The notes beneath the pieces were generated by a model. The model saw only the letters and a list, made by a program, of their open reading frames with translations, was not told where the DNA came from and made no database searches. DNA of 64,000 nt from the NCBI RefSeq assembly GCF_009829085.1, contig NZ_WUQY01000012.1, positions 1 to 64,000 on the forward strand, read 5' to 3'. The position numbers and the translations under genes were made by a program. Every line of letters begins with the position of its first letter. Within the stretch, counting starts at the first letter, position 1. This document shows positions 56,401 to 64,000 of this stretch, one piece after another. The DNA comes from Sphingobacterium bovisgrunnientis (GTDB lineage: Bacteria > Bacteroidota > Bacteroidia > Sphingobacteriales > Sphingobacteriaceae).

Positions 56401-56885
56401 ACAAATCAAGAGATAGACTTATAGACGAAGTGAATTTGTTTTTGAATAAGCTTAATACCAACGCTAATCAACCTGCAGCAATAGTACCAACTATTACGCA
56501 GACCAATAATTTAAATGGTAAGCGTGTGTTGATCGCAGATGATGATATGCGTAATGTATTCGCATTATCCACTAGTCTACAAAACTATGATATGAATATC
56601 GAGATTGCCAATAACGGAAAAGAAGCAGTTGATATATTGAAAAATCCAAATCATGGTGTAGATATCGTATTAATGGATATTATGATGCCTGAAATGGATG
56701 GCTATGAAGCTATCCAAATTATTCGAAATGAATTAAAATATAAGAATTTGCCGATACTCGCTGTCACAGCCAAAGCGATGAAAGGTGACAGAGAAAAATC
56801 AATTCAGATTGGGGCGAATGATTATGTTAGTAAGCCTATTGATATTGATAAATTGACATCATTGTTACAAGTATGGTTGGGATAA
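53472..56885 (+). CDS. Hybrid sensor histidine kinase with GAF and three receiver domains
   Basis: The 1137 residues are ordered: TM1 (about 11-33), periplasmic sensor of about 135 residues (CHASE3-like helical), TM2 (170-192), GAF domain (about 225-380), coiled coil (385-475, with repeats QQEEL and EEEL), HisKA with phospho-acceptor His488 (MSHELRTPLNS), HATPase (NFLSNAFKFTE, DSGKGI, GGTGLGLSISK), and three receivers with Asp799, Asp923 and Asp1069. The stacked receivers suggest a multi-branch phosphorelay. It starts a four-gene unit with CheR, CheB and a second kinase. The ligand is unknown. Confidence 0.92.
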   Translation: MNKNNRMKSQLISSSIISLLIMLFGATYLFYSINVFTTKNEEILSNTQEKLYISTSINTHIKELIHANMDEARTPNSQKQNIRNIATVLETETAKLEEAKEGNEYVIPLKLHTKDLIKSSLNPIYTDKDELIAYWNAQDQKTLTVVNTFIKDVVEHRVAEMENNEQSFNIAKIVIVVLITLIIIFIIFTFYKVIQTLQKLKETTDNLTSINNEFVQAKVKIENTNWILEKSALISEGISGLDDEREICHVVINILNKHLQTPAIAIYVCKPDSPVFTLCADHGVNRNLAIRDFISGDGFLGKITEDKDIIVLENQPKDHLNIQSTLIKDSSYSILYCPLVHDGVTLGLIEIALADYDAQLKDRLQDYFNRISRTIATRIKFGQSHLLVQELLDETQRQTEELEAQQEELRITNEELVHKTNLLESSEEELRVQQEELTQTNLELNKKAEELESRNQDLNRTQNLVEQKIQEVELASKYKSEFMANMSHELRTPLNSILILAKLLQDNKKQNLNQEQVKYAKVIHDAGADLLELINELLDLAKIEAGHVDLNVENISSSEFVKDIEELFKAIAKDKNIKFQTIIDNDVPEEFLSDEYRLQQVIKNFLSNAFKFTESNGTVQLKVSLQSNNLCFDVIDSGKGISKEKQDLIFEAFRQEDGSTSRKYGGTGLGLSISKEIASLLGGRIALESEIGVGSKFSLIIPVQIAELSDKKETRSLAPTPKPIILPKEDIKVANEEEKEAQTPVADRKTILIIEDDINFADILKGFAEDYGYEVLLAHDGAKGIELAKKHLPSAIILDVMLPIADGWEVLRILKDTDSTKHIPIHMMSAATFSKKDFLERGAIGFMHKPVTEDTIQSTFENININLSKSVKKILLVEDQELQSDYIKNSFAGHNINVIQTFSLNSAWAKLNEEKNIDCIILDLSLPDGNGLDLIEKIKEDSSLSQIPIIINTAYELPREQYDKILKDARATILKSDKSRDRLIDEVNLFLNKLNTNANQPAAIVPTITQTNNLNGKRVLIADDDMRNVFALSTSLQNYDMNIEIANNGKEAVDILKNPNHGVDIVLMDIMMPEMDGYEAIQIIRNELKYKNLPILAVTAKAMKGDREKSIQIGANDYVSKPIDIDKLTSLLQVWLG

Positions 56886-57706
56886 ATAACAGTATCTTAA
56901 TTGAATATGATGATCTTGAATCCATCATTTATCTGCTCAAAAATGTAACGGAAATAGATTTGTCAGGATATTCCAAATCTTCACTTAAAAGAAGAATTGA
57001 GCGCTTTTTACAAGTTGAAAAAATGGATGTGGTTGATCTTAAAAACGCAATTGTGAATGTAAAAGATTTTCATAATTACTTCATACAAGAGCTTGTGGTT
57101 AACGTAACTGAAATGTTTCGTGATCCACAATTTTATGTATCCTTAAAAAAGAATGTGATTCCGTATCTAAAAACCTATCCGCAAATCCGTATATGGAGTG
57201 CAGGAAGCTCAACTGGTGAAGAAGCTTATTCGACAACAATACTTTTAAACGAAATGGACATTTTAGATCGTAGCTTCATCTATGGAACTGATATTAGTCC
57301 AAGAGCATTGGAGATTGCGCGTAAGGGAGTGTATTCTCTGAATAAAATCAAATCTTACACAGAGAATTATTTACAAACAAAGCCCGTTACAGACTTTTCA
57401 AGCCATTATACAGCGATGTATGATGCTGCTATCATTAATAAAGAATACCGAAGTAAAGTTCTGTTTTCTACGCATAATCTTGTCTCAGATGGAGCATTTA
57501 ATGAATTTCAACTCATTATGTGTAGAAATGTGATGATCTATTTTGACAAAGAATTACAAGAGCGAGTACTTAATTTATTTTATGAATCATTGAGTTTGTT
57601 TGGTTTTCTATGTTTAGGATCTAAAGAAAGCTTATACGCACACGACATTAAAAAAAATTTTAAAGTAATAGACAAACAATACAATATCTACCAAAAAATA
57701 AAATAA
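56873..57706 (+). CDS. CheR-type methyltransferase
   Basis: CheR methylates glutamates of chemoreceptors using SAM. The 277 residues have the N-terminal helical domain (YSKSSLKRRIERFLQVE), then NVTEMFRDPQFYVSLKK, the SAM-binding motif IWSAGSSTGEEAYS, YGTDISPRALEIA, and LIMCRNVMIYFDKELQERVL. All family motifs are intact. It overlaps the kinase gene by 13 bases. No methyl-accepting receptor is present in the window, so its target is open; see findings. Confidence 0.92.
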   Translation: MVGINNSILIEYDDLESIIYLLKNVTEIDLSGYSKSSLKRRIERFLQVEKMDVVDLKNAIVNVKDFHNYFIQELVVNVTEMFRDPQFYVSLKKNVIPYLKTYPQIRIWSAGSSTGEEAYSTTILLNEMDILDRSFIYGTDISPRALEIARKGVYSLNKIKSYTENYLQTKPVTDFSSHYTAMYDAAIINKEYRSKVLFSTHNLVSDGAFNEFQLIMCRNVMIYFDKELQERVLNLFYESLSLFGFLCLGSKESLYAHDIKKNFKVIDKQYNIYQKIK

Positions 57707-58272
57707 TGGCTATTGCGTCAGATATAATTATAATTGGTGGTTCAGCTGGATCATATACTCTGATTGCAGGATTATTAGAGCAGTTGCCTTTCAATTTTGA
57801 AGCAGCTATTTGTATAGTACTTCATAGAAATAGACACTATGACACAAAAATTGAGAAAAGTCTATCACGAAAATTAAATAAAAACATAATACCGGTCATA
57901 GACAAGATGGATATTTGCAAAAATCATGTCTATTTCGCACCAGCTGGTTATCATTTATTGATTGAACCTAACAATACATTTTCATTGGATTGTTCAGAAC
58001 ATATAAACTATTCAAGACCATCTATTGATGTCTTGTTTGAGACAGCTGCACAAGTATATGCAGATCGATGCACGGCTTTTTTGTTTTCGGGTGCCAATAG
58101 TGATGGCGCAAAGGGATTAAGGGTTATTGAAAACTATGGGGGTAAAATAATAATTCAGGATCCAGCGCAATCTATTATTCGTACTATGCCTTTGGCGGGA
58201 ATTCGTGAAACAAAAAGTCCTACAGTTTGGAAGGATGATGAAATTCTTTCATTTTTCAAAAATTTAAATTAA
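57706..58272 (+). CDS. CheB-type methylesterase, catalytic domain only
   Basis: CheB removes methyl groups from, or deamidates, receptor glutamines. The 188 residues contain the catalytic domain alone: Ser13 in IIGGSAGSYT, His40 in CIVLHRNRHYD, and Asp133 in FSGANSDGAKGL, a complete triad. The usual N-terminal receiver is missing, so it is not regulated in the classic way. The start overlaps the cheR stop (TAATG). ATG 57706 is the family start position. Confidence 0.9.
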   Translation: MAIASDIIIIGGSAGSYTLIAGLLEQLPFNFEAAICIVLHRNRHYDTKIEKSLSRKLNKNIIPVIDKMDICKNHVYFAPAGYHLLIEPNNTFSLDCSEHINYSRPSIDVLFETAAQVYADRCTAFLFSGANSDGAKGLRVIENYGGKIIIQDPAQSIIRTMPLAGIRETKSPTVWKDDEILSFFKNLN

Positions 58273-58278
58273 TGAACC

Positions 58279-59892
58279 ATGAAAAACATTAATCTTCTGA
58301 TACTTGATGATAAGGAAGAAAACATCATTAGTTTGAGAGCTTTGTTGGGTGATATTGAGAATATCAATATGATAAGCACAACTGATCCTAATGAGGCACT
58401 GAAGTTGTGCTGGAAAAATGATATTTCCATAGCATTAGTTGACGTGCAAATGCCTGAAATTAATGGATTTGAGTTCGTATCCTTATTGAAAGCTAATCCA
58501 AAGACGAGTCATATTATCGCCATCATGGTAACAGCAATATCTAAGGAAGACAAATTTTTAATAAAGGGTCTTCAAAGTGGTGCTGTTGATTATTTACACA
58601 AACCATTGAATCCTGAAATTACTATAGCTAAGGTTAATGCTTTCATAAAACAGGTTCAAATTCAAGAAGAAATTATACAAAAGAATGCAGAATTAGAACA
58701 ATCTAAATCTGCTCTTATCGAGGCTAACAAAGAGGCCGAACACGCTCGAAAATCAAAGGAAATTTTTTTAGCAAACATGAGTCATGAGATTCGCACACCA
58801 ATCAATGGCATCATGGGGATTATTCATATGTTAAAAAGTTCTTCCCTAAATCCAGAACAAATTGATTGGGTAAAAAGATTGGATACCGCCTCAAACTCTT
58901 TATTAATGATAATTAATGACATTTTGGATATTTCCAAAATTGATTCAGGCATGCTAAAGATTGAATTTGAAAATTTCAATTTAAAAGATTTAATCGAAGA
59001 AACTGCCAATATTTTCAAAATCAAAGCTGAAAATAAAAAATTAAAAATTGACATTAAAATTGACGAAAAGATTCCAAAAATTGTAAGTTTTGACTCCTTG
59101 AGACTCCAACAAATTCTTTCAAATTTCATATCAAATTCTCTTAAATTCACTGAAAAAGGATCTATTGAATTCTGTATCGAGTCACTTTCCGCTTCGGATA
59201 GTGTTCATGAAATTAAATTTGCAATAAAAGATACAGGTATTGGCATAAAGTCAACGTCTGTAGAGAAAATTTTTCAAGAATTTGAGCAAGGTGATGACCG
59301 CATTACGAAGAAATTTGGTGGAACAGGATTAGGTCTTGCTATTGTGAAAAGATTAGCTAACTTACTCAAAGGAGAAGTACATGCAGAAAGTAATTATGGT
59401 GAAGGTTCTACCTTCTCATTTATTGTTAAAATGGAAGAAGTAAAAGAAGAAGCGTTGGAGAAGAAAAAGGAAAATTTACAGTATACTGAACTTCAAAAAC
59501 TCTCTCAACTGAAGGTACTAGTAGCGGAAGATAATGATTTAAATAGTTTTATGCTAGCACACATGCTACGCACATGGGAATGTGAAGTTAAAATAGTAAA
59601 AAATGGAAGATTTGCATTAGAAGCATTGGACTCAGAACACTTTGATTTGGTTCTTATGGATACGCATATGCCCGTAATGAGTGGATTTGAGGCGATTACA
59701 GAAATACGAAACAATTTAGACCATAAACGTAGTACTATACCGATTATTACTATATCTGCTTCTGTAATGGAACATGAGCAAAAGGCAGCTTTCGAAGTCG
59801 GTGCAGATGATGTAATTGGTAAGCCATTTAATCCTATTGAACTTTATAATAAAATTGTCAAAGCTTGTAAGTTACAGATAATAAATAGTTAA
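58279..59892 (+). CDS. REC-HisKA-HATPase-REC hybrid kinase/regulator
   Basis: The 537 residues are soluble, with an N-terminal receiver (Asp55 in ALVDVQMPEINGF), a coiled coil (about 125-155), HisKA with His169 (MSHEIRTPING), HATPase (FISNSLKFTEKG, DTGIGIK, GGTGLGLAIVK), and a C-terminal receiver with Asp461 (LVLMDTHMPVMSGF). It can receive phosphate from the upstream kinase through the first receiver and pass it onward. It starts 6 bases after cheB. No DNA-binding output is encoded here, so a phosphotransferase or separate regulator must act downstream. Confidence 0.93.
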   Translation: MKNINLLILDDKEENIISLRALLGDIENINMISTTDPNEALKLCWKNDISIALVDVQMPEINGFEFVSLLKANPKTSHIIAIMVTAISKEDKFLIKGLQSGAVDYLHKPLNPEITIAKVNAFIKQVQIQEEIIQKNAELEQSKSALIEANKEAEHARKSKEIFLANMSHEIRTPINGIMGIIHMLKSSSLNPEQIDWVKRLDTASNSLLMIINDILDISKIDSGMLKIEFENFNLKDLIEETANIFKIKAENKKLKIDIKIDEKIPKIVSFDSLRLQQILSNFISNSLKFTEKGSIEFCIESLSASDSVHEIKFAIKDTGIGIKSTSVEKIFQEFEQGDDRITKKFGGTGLGLAIVKRLANLLKGEVHAESNYGEGSTFSFIVKMEEVKEEALEKKKENLQYTELQKLSQLKVLVAEDNDLNSFMLAHMLRTWECEVKIVKNGRFALEALDSEHFDLVLMDTHMPVMSGFEAITEIRNNLDHKRSTIPIITISASVMEHEQKAAFEVGADDVIGKPFNPIELYNKIVKACKLQIINS

Positions 59893-59919
59893 GAAATTTT
59901 AGTAAATGAAGATAATTTG

Positions 59920-59927
59920 TAAATTTG
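59920..59927 (+). promoter_or_regulatory. -7 box of the azurin gene
   Basis: TAAATTTG, 22 bases before the ATG at 59950. Confidence 0.5.
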
Positions 59928-59949
59928 GGAGATACAACTTAGTTAGATT

Positions 59950-60480
59950 ATGAAAAAATACTTTTTAATACCTGCAATTGCAGTAGCTTTAACTATCGCT
60001 TCATGTGGTGGTGACAATAAGAAAAATGATACGGATACTGCTTCGACAACAGAAGAAACAACGCCTAGCGTTACTGAAAATGTAGAAGGCATTGAAAACG
60101 TAACTTCATCAAATATTTGGACTGTAGAAGGAAATGATCAAATGAAATTCGATACAGAGTTGATCCGCGTAAAAGCTGGTGAACCTTTAGAATTGACATT
60201 AAAAAATGTTGGTTCATTACCTAAGGAGTCAATGGGACACAACTTAGTAATTCTTAAACCAGGTGTAGATATCGCTACATTCGGTGGTGAAGCGGCAGCA
60301 GCTTCTGATAATGAATATATCCCTAAATCATCATTATCATCAATCGTTGCACATACAAAATTATTAGGCCCAGCTGAAGAGGATAAAATCACCGTTACTC
60401 TTGAGAAAGGTGTTTACGAATATATTTGTAGCTTCCCAGGTCACTTTGGTATGATGAAAGGTAAAATCGTGGCTGAATAA
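59950..60480 (+). CDS. Azurin-type copper lipoprotein
   Basis: Azurins are small type-1 blue-copper electron carriers. The 176 residues have a lipoprotein signal (lipobox TIASC, Cys19), a Thr/Glu/Asp-rich linker to about residue 50, and the cupredoxin domain. The copper ligands are His97 (GHN), Cys160, His165 (CSFPGH) and Met169, with the azurin spacing C+5 and C+9. Lipid anchoring is common in Bacteroidota, unlike soluble pseudomonad azurin. A copper receptor gene lies about 10 kb away; no electron-transfer partner is adjacent. Confidence 0.93.
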   Translation: MKKYFLIPAIAVALTIASCGGDNKKNDTDTASTTEETTPSVTENVEGIENVTSSNIWTVEGNDQMKFDTELIRVKAGEPLELTLKNVGSLPKESMGHNLVILKPGVDIATFGGEAAAASDNEYIPKSSLSSIVAHTKLLGPAEEDKITVTLEKGVYEYICSFPGHFGMMKGKIVAE

Positions 60481-60510
60481 TAATTTGATTTCGAGCAACA
60501 TTATAACACT

Positions 60511-60537
60511 AAAAAGGCACTTAAAGTGCCTTTTTTT
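60511..60537 (+). terminator. Terminator of azurin gene
   Basis: The stem AAAAAGGCAC / GTGCCTTTTT with loop TTAAA, then further T. Confidence 0.9.
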
Positions 60538-60549
60538 ATGCCAACATAA

Positions 60550-60582
60550 TTTGGTAATAGTGAACGAGAAAGCTTAACTTTG
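60550..60582 (+). promoter_or_regulatory. Promoter of the first lpd gene
   Basis: TTTG (60550-60553), 21 bases, TAACTTTG (60575-60582); ATG at 60608. Confidence 0.65.
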
Positions 60583-60607
60583 CAACAAAAAATATAAAAT
60601 AGCAATT

Positions 60608-62014
60608 ATGCAATACGACGTAATAGTAATTGGTAGTGGTCCAGGCGGTTATGTAGCCGCTATCCGTTGTGCTCAATTGGGGTTAAAGACAGCGGTAATA
60701 GAAAAATACAGCACTTTTGGTGGTACATGTTTAAATGTAGGCTGTATTCCATCCAAAGCTTTATTAGACACTTCAGAGCACTATCACAATGCTGCTCATG
60801 CCTTTGCAGATCACGGTATCTCTGTGAAAGACTTAAAAATTGATGTTAAAAAAATGATCGATCGTAAAAACGATGTGATCGCTCAAAATACAGCTGGTAT
60901 TACTTACCTTTTCAAAAAGAACAAAATTGATTCTTACGAAGGTACAGGTTCTTTCGTGAATAAAAACACTATCAAAATCACGAAAAAAGATGGTGCTACA
61001 GAAGAAATCACTGGTAAAAATGTAATCATCGCTACAGGCTCAAAACCTACAGCTTTACCATTCTTGCCAATTGATAAAAAACGTATTATCACTTCTACTG
61101 AAGCATTAAACTTGAAAGAAGTACCTAAACACTTAATCGTTATCGGTGGTGGTGTTATTGGTCTTGAGTTAGGCTCAGTTTACGCACGTCTTGGTGCTAA
61201 AGTTTCGGTAATTGAATATGCAAAATCAATTATCAGCACAATGGACGGCGGTTTGGGTAAAGAATTACAACGCGTATTGAAAAAATCATTGGGCATGGAA
61301 TTCTTCTTGGGTCACAAAGTAACTGGAGCTTCTGCAAAAGGTAAAACAGTAACAGTTACAGCTGAAGACGCTAAAGGTCAAGCGGTATCTTTTGAAGGAG
61401 ATTACTGTATTGTATCTGTAGGACGCGTAGCTTATACCAAAGACTTAGGTTTAGAGAATATCGGCATTACTCCTGAAGAAAGAGGAAACAAAATTACAGT
61501 TAATGATCACTTAGAAACTGCTGTTGAAGGTGTTTATGCTATCGGTGACGTCGTAAAAGGCGCTATGCTTGCGCACAAAGCGGAGGATGAAGGTATTTAT
61601 GTGGCTGAACGTATTGCTGGTCAAAAACCACACATCGATTACAACTTAATTCCAGGCGTCGTTTATACTTGGCCAGAAGTTGCTTCAGTTGGTTTGACTG
61701 AAGAACAATTGAAAGAATCAGGTAAGAAATACAAATCAGGTTCATTCTCATTCAAAGCTTCAGGTCGTGCTAAAGCATCTGGAGATACAGATGGTTTTGT
61801 GAAAGTATTGGCTGATGCGGAGACGGATGAAGTATTAGGTGTTCACATGATTGGCCCTCGCGCAGCAGATATGATTGCTGAAGCAGTTGTAGCTATGGAG
61901 TACAGAGCCTCTGCAGAAGATATCGCACGCATCTGTCACGCCCATCCTACTTATACCGAAGCACTTAAAGAAGCTGCCCTAGCAGCTACAGCAAATAGAG
62001 CTATTCACGCTTAA
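60608..62014 (+). CDS. lpdA: Dihydrolipoyl dehydrogenase (E3), type 1
   Basis: E3 reoxidises dihydrolipoamide in pyruvate, 2-oxoglutarate or branched-chain dehydrogenase complexes with NAD+. The 468 residues contain the FAD-binding [17 protein letters not shown], the redox disulfide in FGGTCLNVGCIPSKALL, the NAD-binding VIGGGVIGLELGSVYARLG, and the C-terminal His/Glu dyad CHAHPTYTEALKEA. The GTCLNVGC redox loop is of the mitochondrial/2-oxoglutarate type, and a different paralogue starts at 63806. It is monocistronic with a palindromic terminator. Confidence 0.97.
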   Translation: MQYDVIVIGSGPGGYVAAIRCAQLGLKTAVIEKYSTFGGTCLNVGCIPSKALLDTSEHYHNAAHAFADHGISVKDLKIDVKKMIDRKNDVIAQNTAGITYLFKKNKIDSYEGTGSFVNKNTIKITKKDGATEEITGKNVIIATGSKPTALPFLPIDKKRIITSTEALNLKEVPKHLIVIGGGVIGLELGSVYARLGAKVSVIEYAKSIISTMDGGLGKELQRVLKKSLGMEFFLGHKVTGASAKGKTVTVTAEDAKGQAVSFEGDYCIVSVGRVAYTKDLGLENIGITPEERGNKITVNDHLETAVEGVYAIGDVVKGAMLAHKAEDEGIYVAERIAGQKPHIDYNLIPGVVYTWPEVASVGLTEEQLKESGKKYKSGSFSFKASGRAKASGDTDGFVKVLADAETDEVLGVHMIGPRAADMIAEAVVAMEYRASAEDIARICHAHPTYTEALKEAALAATANRAIHA

Positions 62015-62022
62015 AATATTGT

Positions 62023-62054
62023 AATAAAGGGACAAAATATTTTGTCCCTTTATT
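62023..62054. terminator. 32-base perfect palindrome after lpdA
   Basis: AATAAAGGGACAAAAT (62023-62038) followed directly by its exact reverse complement, then T-rich sequence. Confidence 0.9.
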
Positions 62055-62084
62055 TTTTAATAATCCTACTTAATACTATCTACT

Positions 62085-62489
62085 ATGAATTTTCACACTA
62101 GAAAATGGATAAAACCAGAAGATTTAAATCCAAATGGATCTCTTTTCGGTGGTACGCTATTGCGTTGGATCGATGAAGAAGCAGTAATCTACGCTATTGT
62201 CCAACTGGGAAATCCTCATGTAGTAACGAAATTCATCTCTGAAATTAACTTTGTAAGCTCTGCGAAACAAGGGGATATAATTGAACTGGGCATCACAGCC
62301 ACAGAATTTGGTAGAACCTCAATTACGCTAACCTGTCAGGTTCGCAATAAAATTACAAGAAAAACTATACTTTCAATCGACAAATTAGTTTTTGTGAATT
62401 TAGACGCAAATGGAACACCAACACCACACGGCAAAAAAGAAATTACGTATGCCTATATGAGCATAAATGATCTTCCTCAAAAAGATTAG
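62085..62489 (+). CDS. Acyl-CoA thioesterase, hotdog fold (YciA/BFIT-like)
   Basis: The 134 residues form one hotdog domain. The helix motif NPNGSLFGGTLLRWIDEEAV contains the conserved Asn and Asp/Glu of acyl-CoA thioesterases, followed by strands INFVSSAKQGDIIELGITAT and FGRTSITLTCQV. These enzymes release free fatty acids from acyl-CoA. Chain-length preference is unknown. It stands alone after lpdA. Confidence 0.88.
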   Translation: MNFHTRKWIKPEDLNPNGSLFGGTLLRWIDEEAVIYAIVQLGNPHVVTKFISEINFVSSAKQGDIIELGITATEFGRTSITLTCQVRNKITRKTILSIDKLVFVNLDANGTPTPHGKKEITYAYMSINDLPQKD

Positions 62490-62678
62490 TTTTTATAATT
62501 ATTTTCTTGGTTTTAAACCTTCACTTCGATGGATACACATTGTCTTTTATATCTTAATCTTGGTATCCAGTGCGGATTGAATGAATAAACAAATTAAATT
62601 TGTAGACAAAAATTTACTTTACATGCAATAATAAAATAATGATAATATCATTTCATAATAGTTAATAATTTTTGTGAA

Positions 62679-62828
62679 ATGCAAAATAAATCAACTTATA
62701 CCAAACCAGATATTCAACTTCATTCTATTAATGTTATTAACAGCGTTTTCGAATCACTTGATTCTTATGACAACTTAATCTTTTTAAATGAAATTAAATC
62801 TTTAGAAGCAAAACTATATATCAATTAG
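62679..62828 (+). CDS. 49-residue small protein of unknown function
   Basis: A short frame from ATG 62679 to TAG 62828. The product begins MQNKSTYTKPDIQLHSINV and ends KSLEAKLYIN, without Cys or a membrane helix. The N-terminal pattern (basic, then YxKP.I..h.I.V) resembles small hypothetical proteins frequently seen in Bacteroidota. TA-N3-TTTG ends four bases before the ATG. Codon use looks AT-rich like the neighbours, but coding status is uncertain. Confidence 0.4.
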   Translation: MQNKSTYTKPDIQLHSINVINSVFESLDSYDNLIFLNEIKSLEAKLYIN

Positions 62829-63219
62829 TAAAATATATAGCATCAATTTGCTATCAAACTATAGCACAATACTTTATAAAATATTAAAATCAAAAAATTA
62901 AGAAATCTTTCTTAGTTGAAAGAAAGTGTCCAAACTCCGTCCAATTAAGGAGTTGTTGCAATATATTTGATTTCAGTTCAAAAACACAAATAATCTATCA
63001 TTTGGACTTTGTGGTTCTATTACAATAGAATCTAGCTTATTGAAATTCGACTCGCGACATATCTTCAGTATTCACTTCTAGATCAATTTTTGAACGAATT
63101 AATAAAGAACTTAAACGTGAAACACTTAACCAAACGTTTTTTATTCCTAATATTAACATGATAAGATATAAAATGAATAGAATAAATTTAACGCAACCAG
63201 CAGGTTTTTAAATATTATT
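62829..63219. other. Gene-free region with two stem-loops
   Basis: CTTTCTT/AAGAAAG (62907-62926) and AACTCC/GGAGTT (62933-62954) are adjacent hairpins without a T-run. An open frame without start codon runs from about 63040 to the TAA before 63211 (it ends MNRINLTQPAGF), which I cannot distinguish from chance. Otherwise nothing is visible. Confidence 0.35.
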
Positions 63220-63259
63220 ATAAGACAAAAGCTAGTTTAAACGCTAGCTTTTGTCTTAT
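63220..63259 (-). terminator. Terminator of the DUF3817 gene, overlapping its stop codon
   Basis: A 16-base perfect stem (63220-63235 with 63244-63259, eight-base loop). The stop codon 63237-63239 lies in the loop and the last codons lie in one arm. Confidence 0.85.
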
Positions 63260-63539
63260 TTAATATATCCTTTTTGACATCCTTTTCAACCCAAAAAGAA
63301 ACGATGGGAATCAATGAAAGTACAAAATACTTCACTACACGAGAAAATTTCCAATTATATGTCTGCCAACACATGATTAATAAGATGACAAAAATGACTA
63401 CTAGGAATCCGTGGATAGATCCAGCTACACGGACAGCCTCTGGTATATCTGCAAGATATTTTAAGGGCATAGCAACAAAAAATAAGATCACTGTAGATAT
63501 TGCTTCCCACAAAGCAACTTGTTGAAAAATTCGTAACAT
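63237..63539 (-). CDS. DUF3817-family small membrane protein
   Basis: The 100 residues form three membrane helices: VALWEAISTVILFFVAMPLK, SIHGFLVVIFVILLIMCWQT, and VVKYFVLSLIPIVSFWVEKD. The polar residues in the first (E) and second (GSIHG) helices and the C-terminal SFWVEKD are the DUF3817 pattern. Function unknown. Single gene. Confidence 0.85.
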   Translation of the reverse strand: MLRIFQQVALWEAISTVILFFVAMPLKYLADIPEAVRVAGSIHGFLVVIFVILLIMCWQTYNWKFSRVVKYFVLSLIPIVSFWVEKDVKKDILNKTKASV

Positions 63540-63758
63540 ACTATATATATTTTTGCAACACGAAAATAGCTAATTATTAGACATATAATCAATCATATCC
63601 CTTTATTGACTAAACATTGACAATTAGGCTATAAAACACATAATAGGACATTTCTAAATTCACTTCGAAGACACTTAACCTAAGTAAATAACATAAAATA
63701 TTTATTAGTTTTAGTCATTTAGCTATCAATATAATATCGCTAAGCCGAAAAAAAAATG

Positions 63759-63766
63759 TATTTTTG
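63759..63766 (+). promoter_or_regulatory. -7 box of the second lpd gene
   Basis: TATTTTTG, 39 bases before ATG 63806. Confidence 0.45.
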
Positions 63767-63793
63767 GCTACAAAATTTGAAAAAGAAAACTAA

Positions 63794-64000
<207 letters not shown>

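Noticed and set aside
63040..63210. Open frame ending MNRINLTQPAGF
   Set aside because: It has no start codon until its last 18 residues, no recognisable motif and no promoter; chance cannot be excluded.
63550..63557. TATTTTTG on the plus strand upstream of the DUF3817 gene
   Set aside because: It points to a 250-base stretch with no terminator, gene or visible structure before the next promoter; AT-rich sequence gives such matches by chance.

Overview
The window is AT-rich bacterial chromosome from the phylum Bacteroidota, most likely Sphingobacteriaceae (Sphingobacterium or a close relative). The evidence is promoters of the TTG-N20-TAnnTTTG type instead of -35/-10 boxes, an HYC_CC_PP protein next to a metal TonB receptor, an Mfa-like fimbrillin, a SusC-type plug signature, an FtsZ with a long linker, and a full mraZ-to-ftsZ cluster. 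I see no tRNA, rRNA, CRISPR or prophage genes.

Layout. 0-3 kb: a fimbrillin-like lipoprotein gene, broken by a stop codon, a frameshift and an IS1380-family element that itself carries a stop. 3-10 kb: housekeeping genes (gyrB, an OmpH/Skp chaperone, corA, and tsaB-yidD-rnpA-rpmH), then mscL and an orphan NarL-type response regulator. 10-26 kb: the division and cell-wall cluster on the minus strand in the order mraZ-rsmH-ftsL-ftsI-murE-mraY-murD-ftsW-murG-murC-ftsQ-ftsA-ftsZ, with gaps of 0-16 bases except a 140-base ftsA-ftsZ gap. Its promoter carries three TGTGGG repeats at 10-base spacing (MraZ box), and DnaA-box-like 9-mers occur at both ends of the cluster. 26-43 kb: aspS, a frameshifted small lipoprotein, a LutB-like protein, serS, rsmI, a PH/SHOCT protein, lnt, a cysteine desulfurase, an NlpE-like lipoprotein, a TPR protein, etfBA, a bifunctional nuclease, a nucleoside symporter, an NlpC/P60 hydrolase and a DMT transporter. 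43-51 kb: envelope and signalling genes, namely a VWA protein with a SusC-like N-terminus, an ECF sigma factor with its presumed anti-sigma, TonB, a 37-residue membrane protein, and a metal TonB receptor with HMA domain and His-rich linker. 51-64 kb: maf, kdsC, a promoter-terminator unit without an ORF (candidate small RNA), floA, a four-gene phosphorelay (hybrid kinase, CheR, CheB, REC-kinase-REC), an azurin lipoprotein, two dihydrolipoyl dehydrogenases, a thioesterase and a DUF3817 protein.

How the parts work together. The dcw operon makes UDP-MurNAc-pentapeptide (MurC/D/E), lipid I and II (MraY, MurG), polymerises and crosslinks it (FtsW, FtsI) and builds the divisome (FtsL, FtsQ, FtsA, FtsZ). 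MurE keeps the DNPR motif, which indicates meso-diaminopimelate peptidoglycan. The kinase/CheR/CheB genes form one tight unit with chemotaxis-type methylation enzymes but no chemoreceptor. 

Most worth following up: the candidate small RNA at 52.14-52.25 kb, a second orphan terminator before rsmI, four genes whose -7 box lies exactly four bases before the ATG (predicted leaderless mRNAs), and the DnaA-box-like cluster between ftsA and ftsZ.
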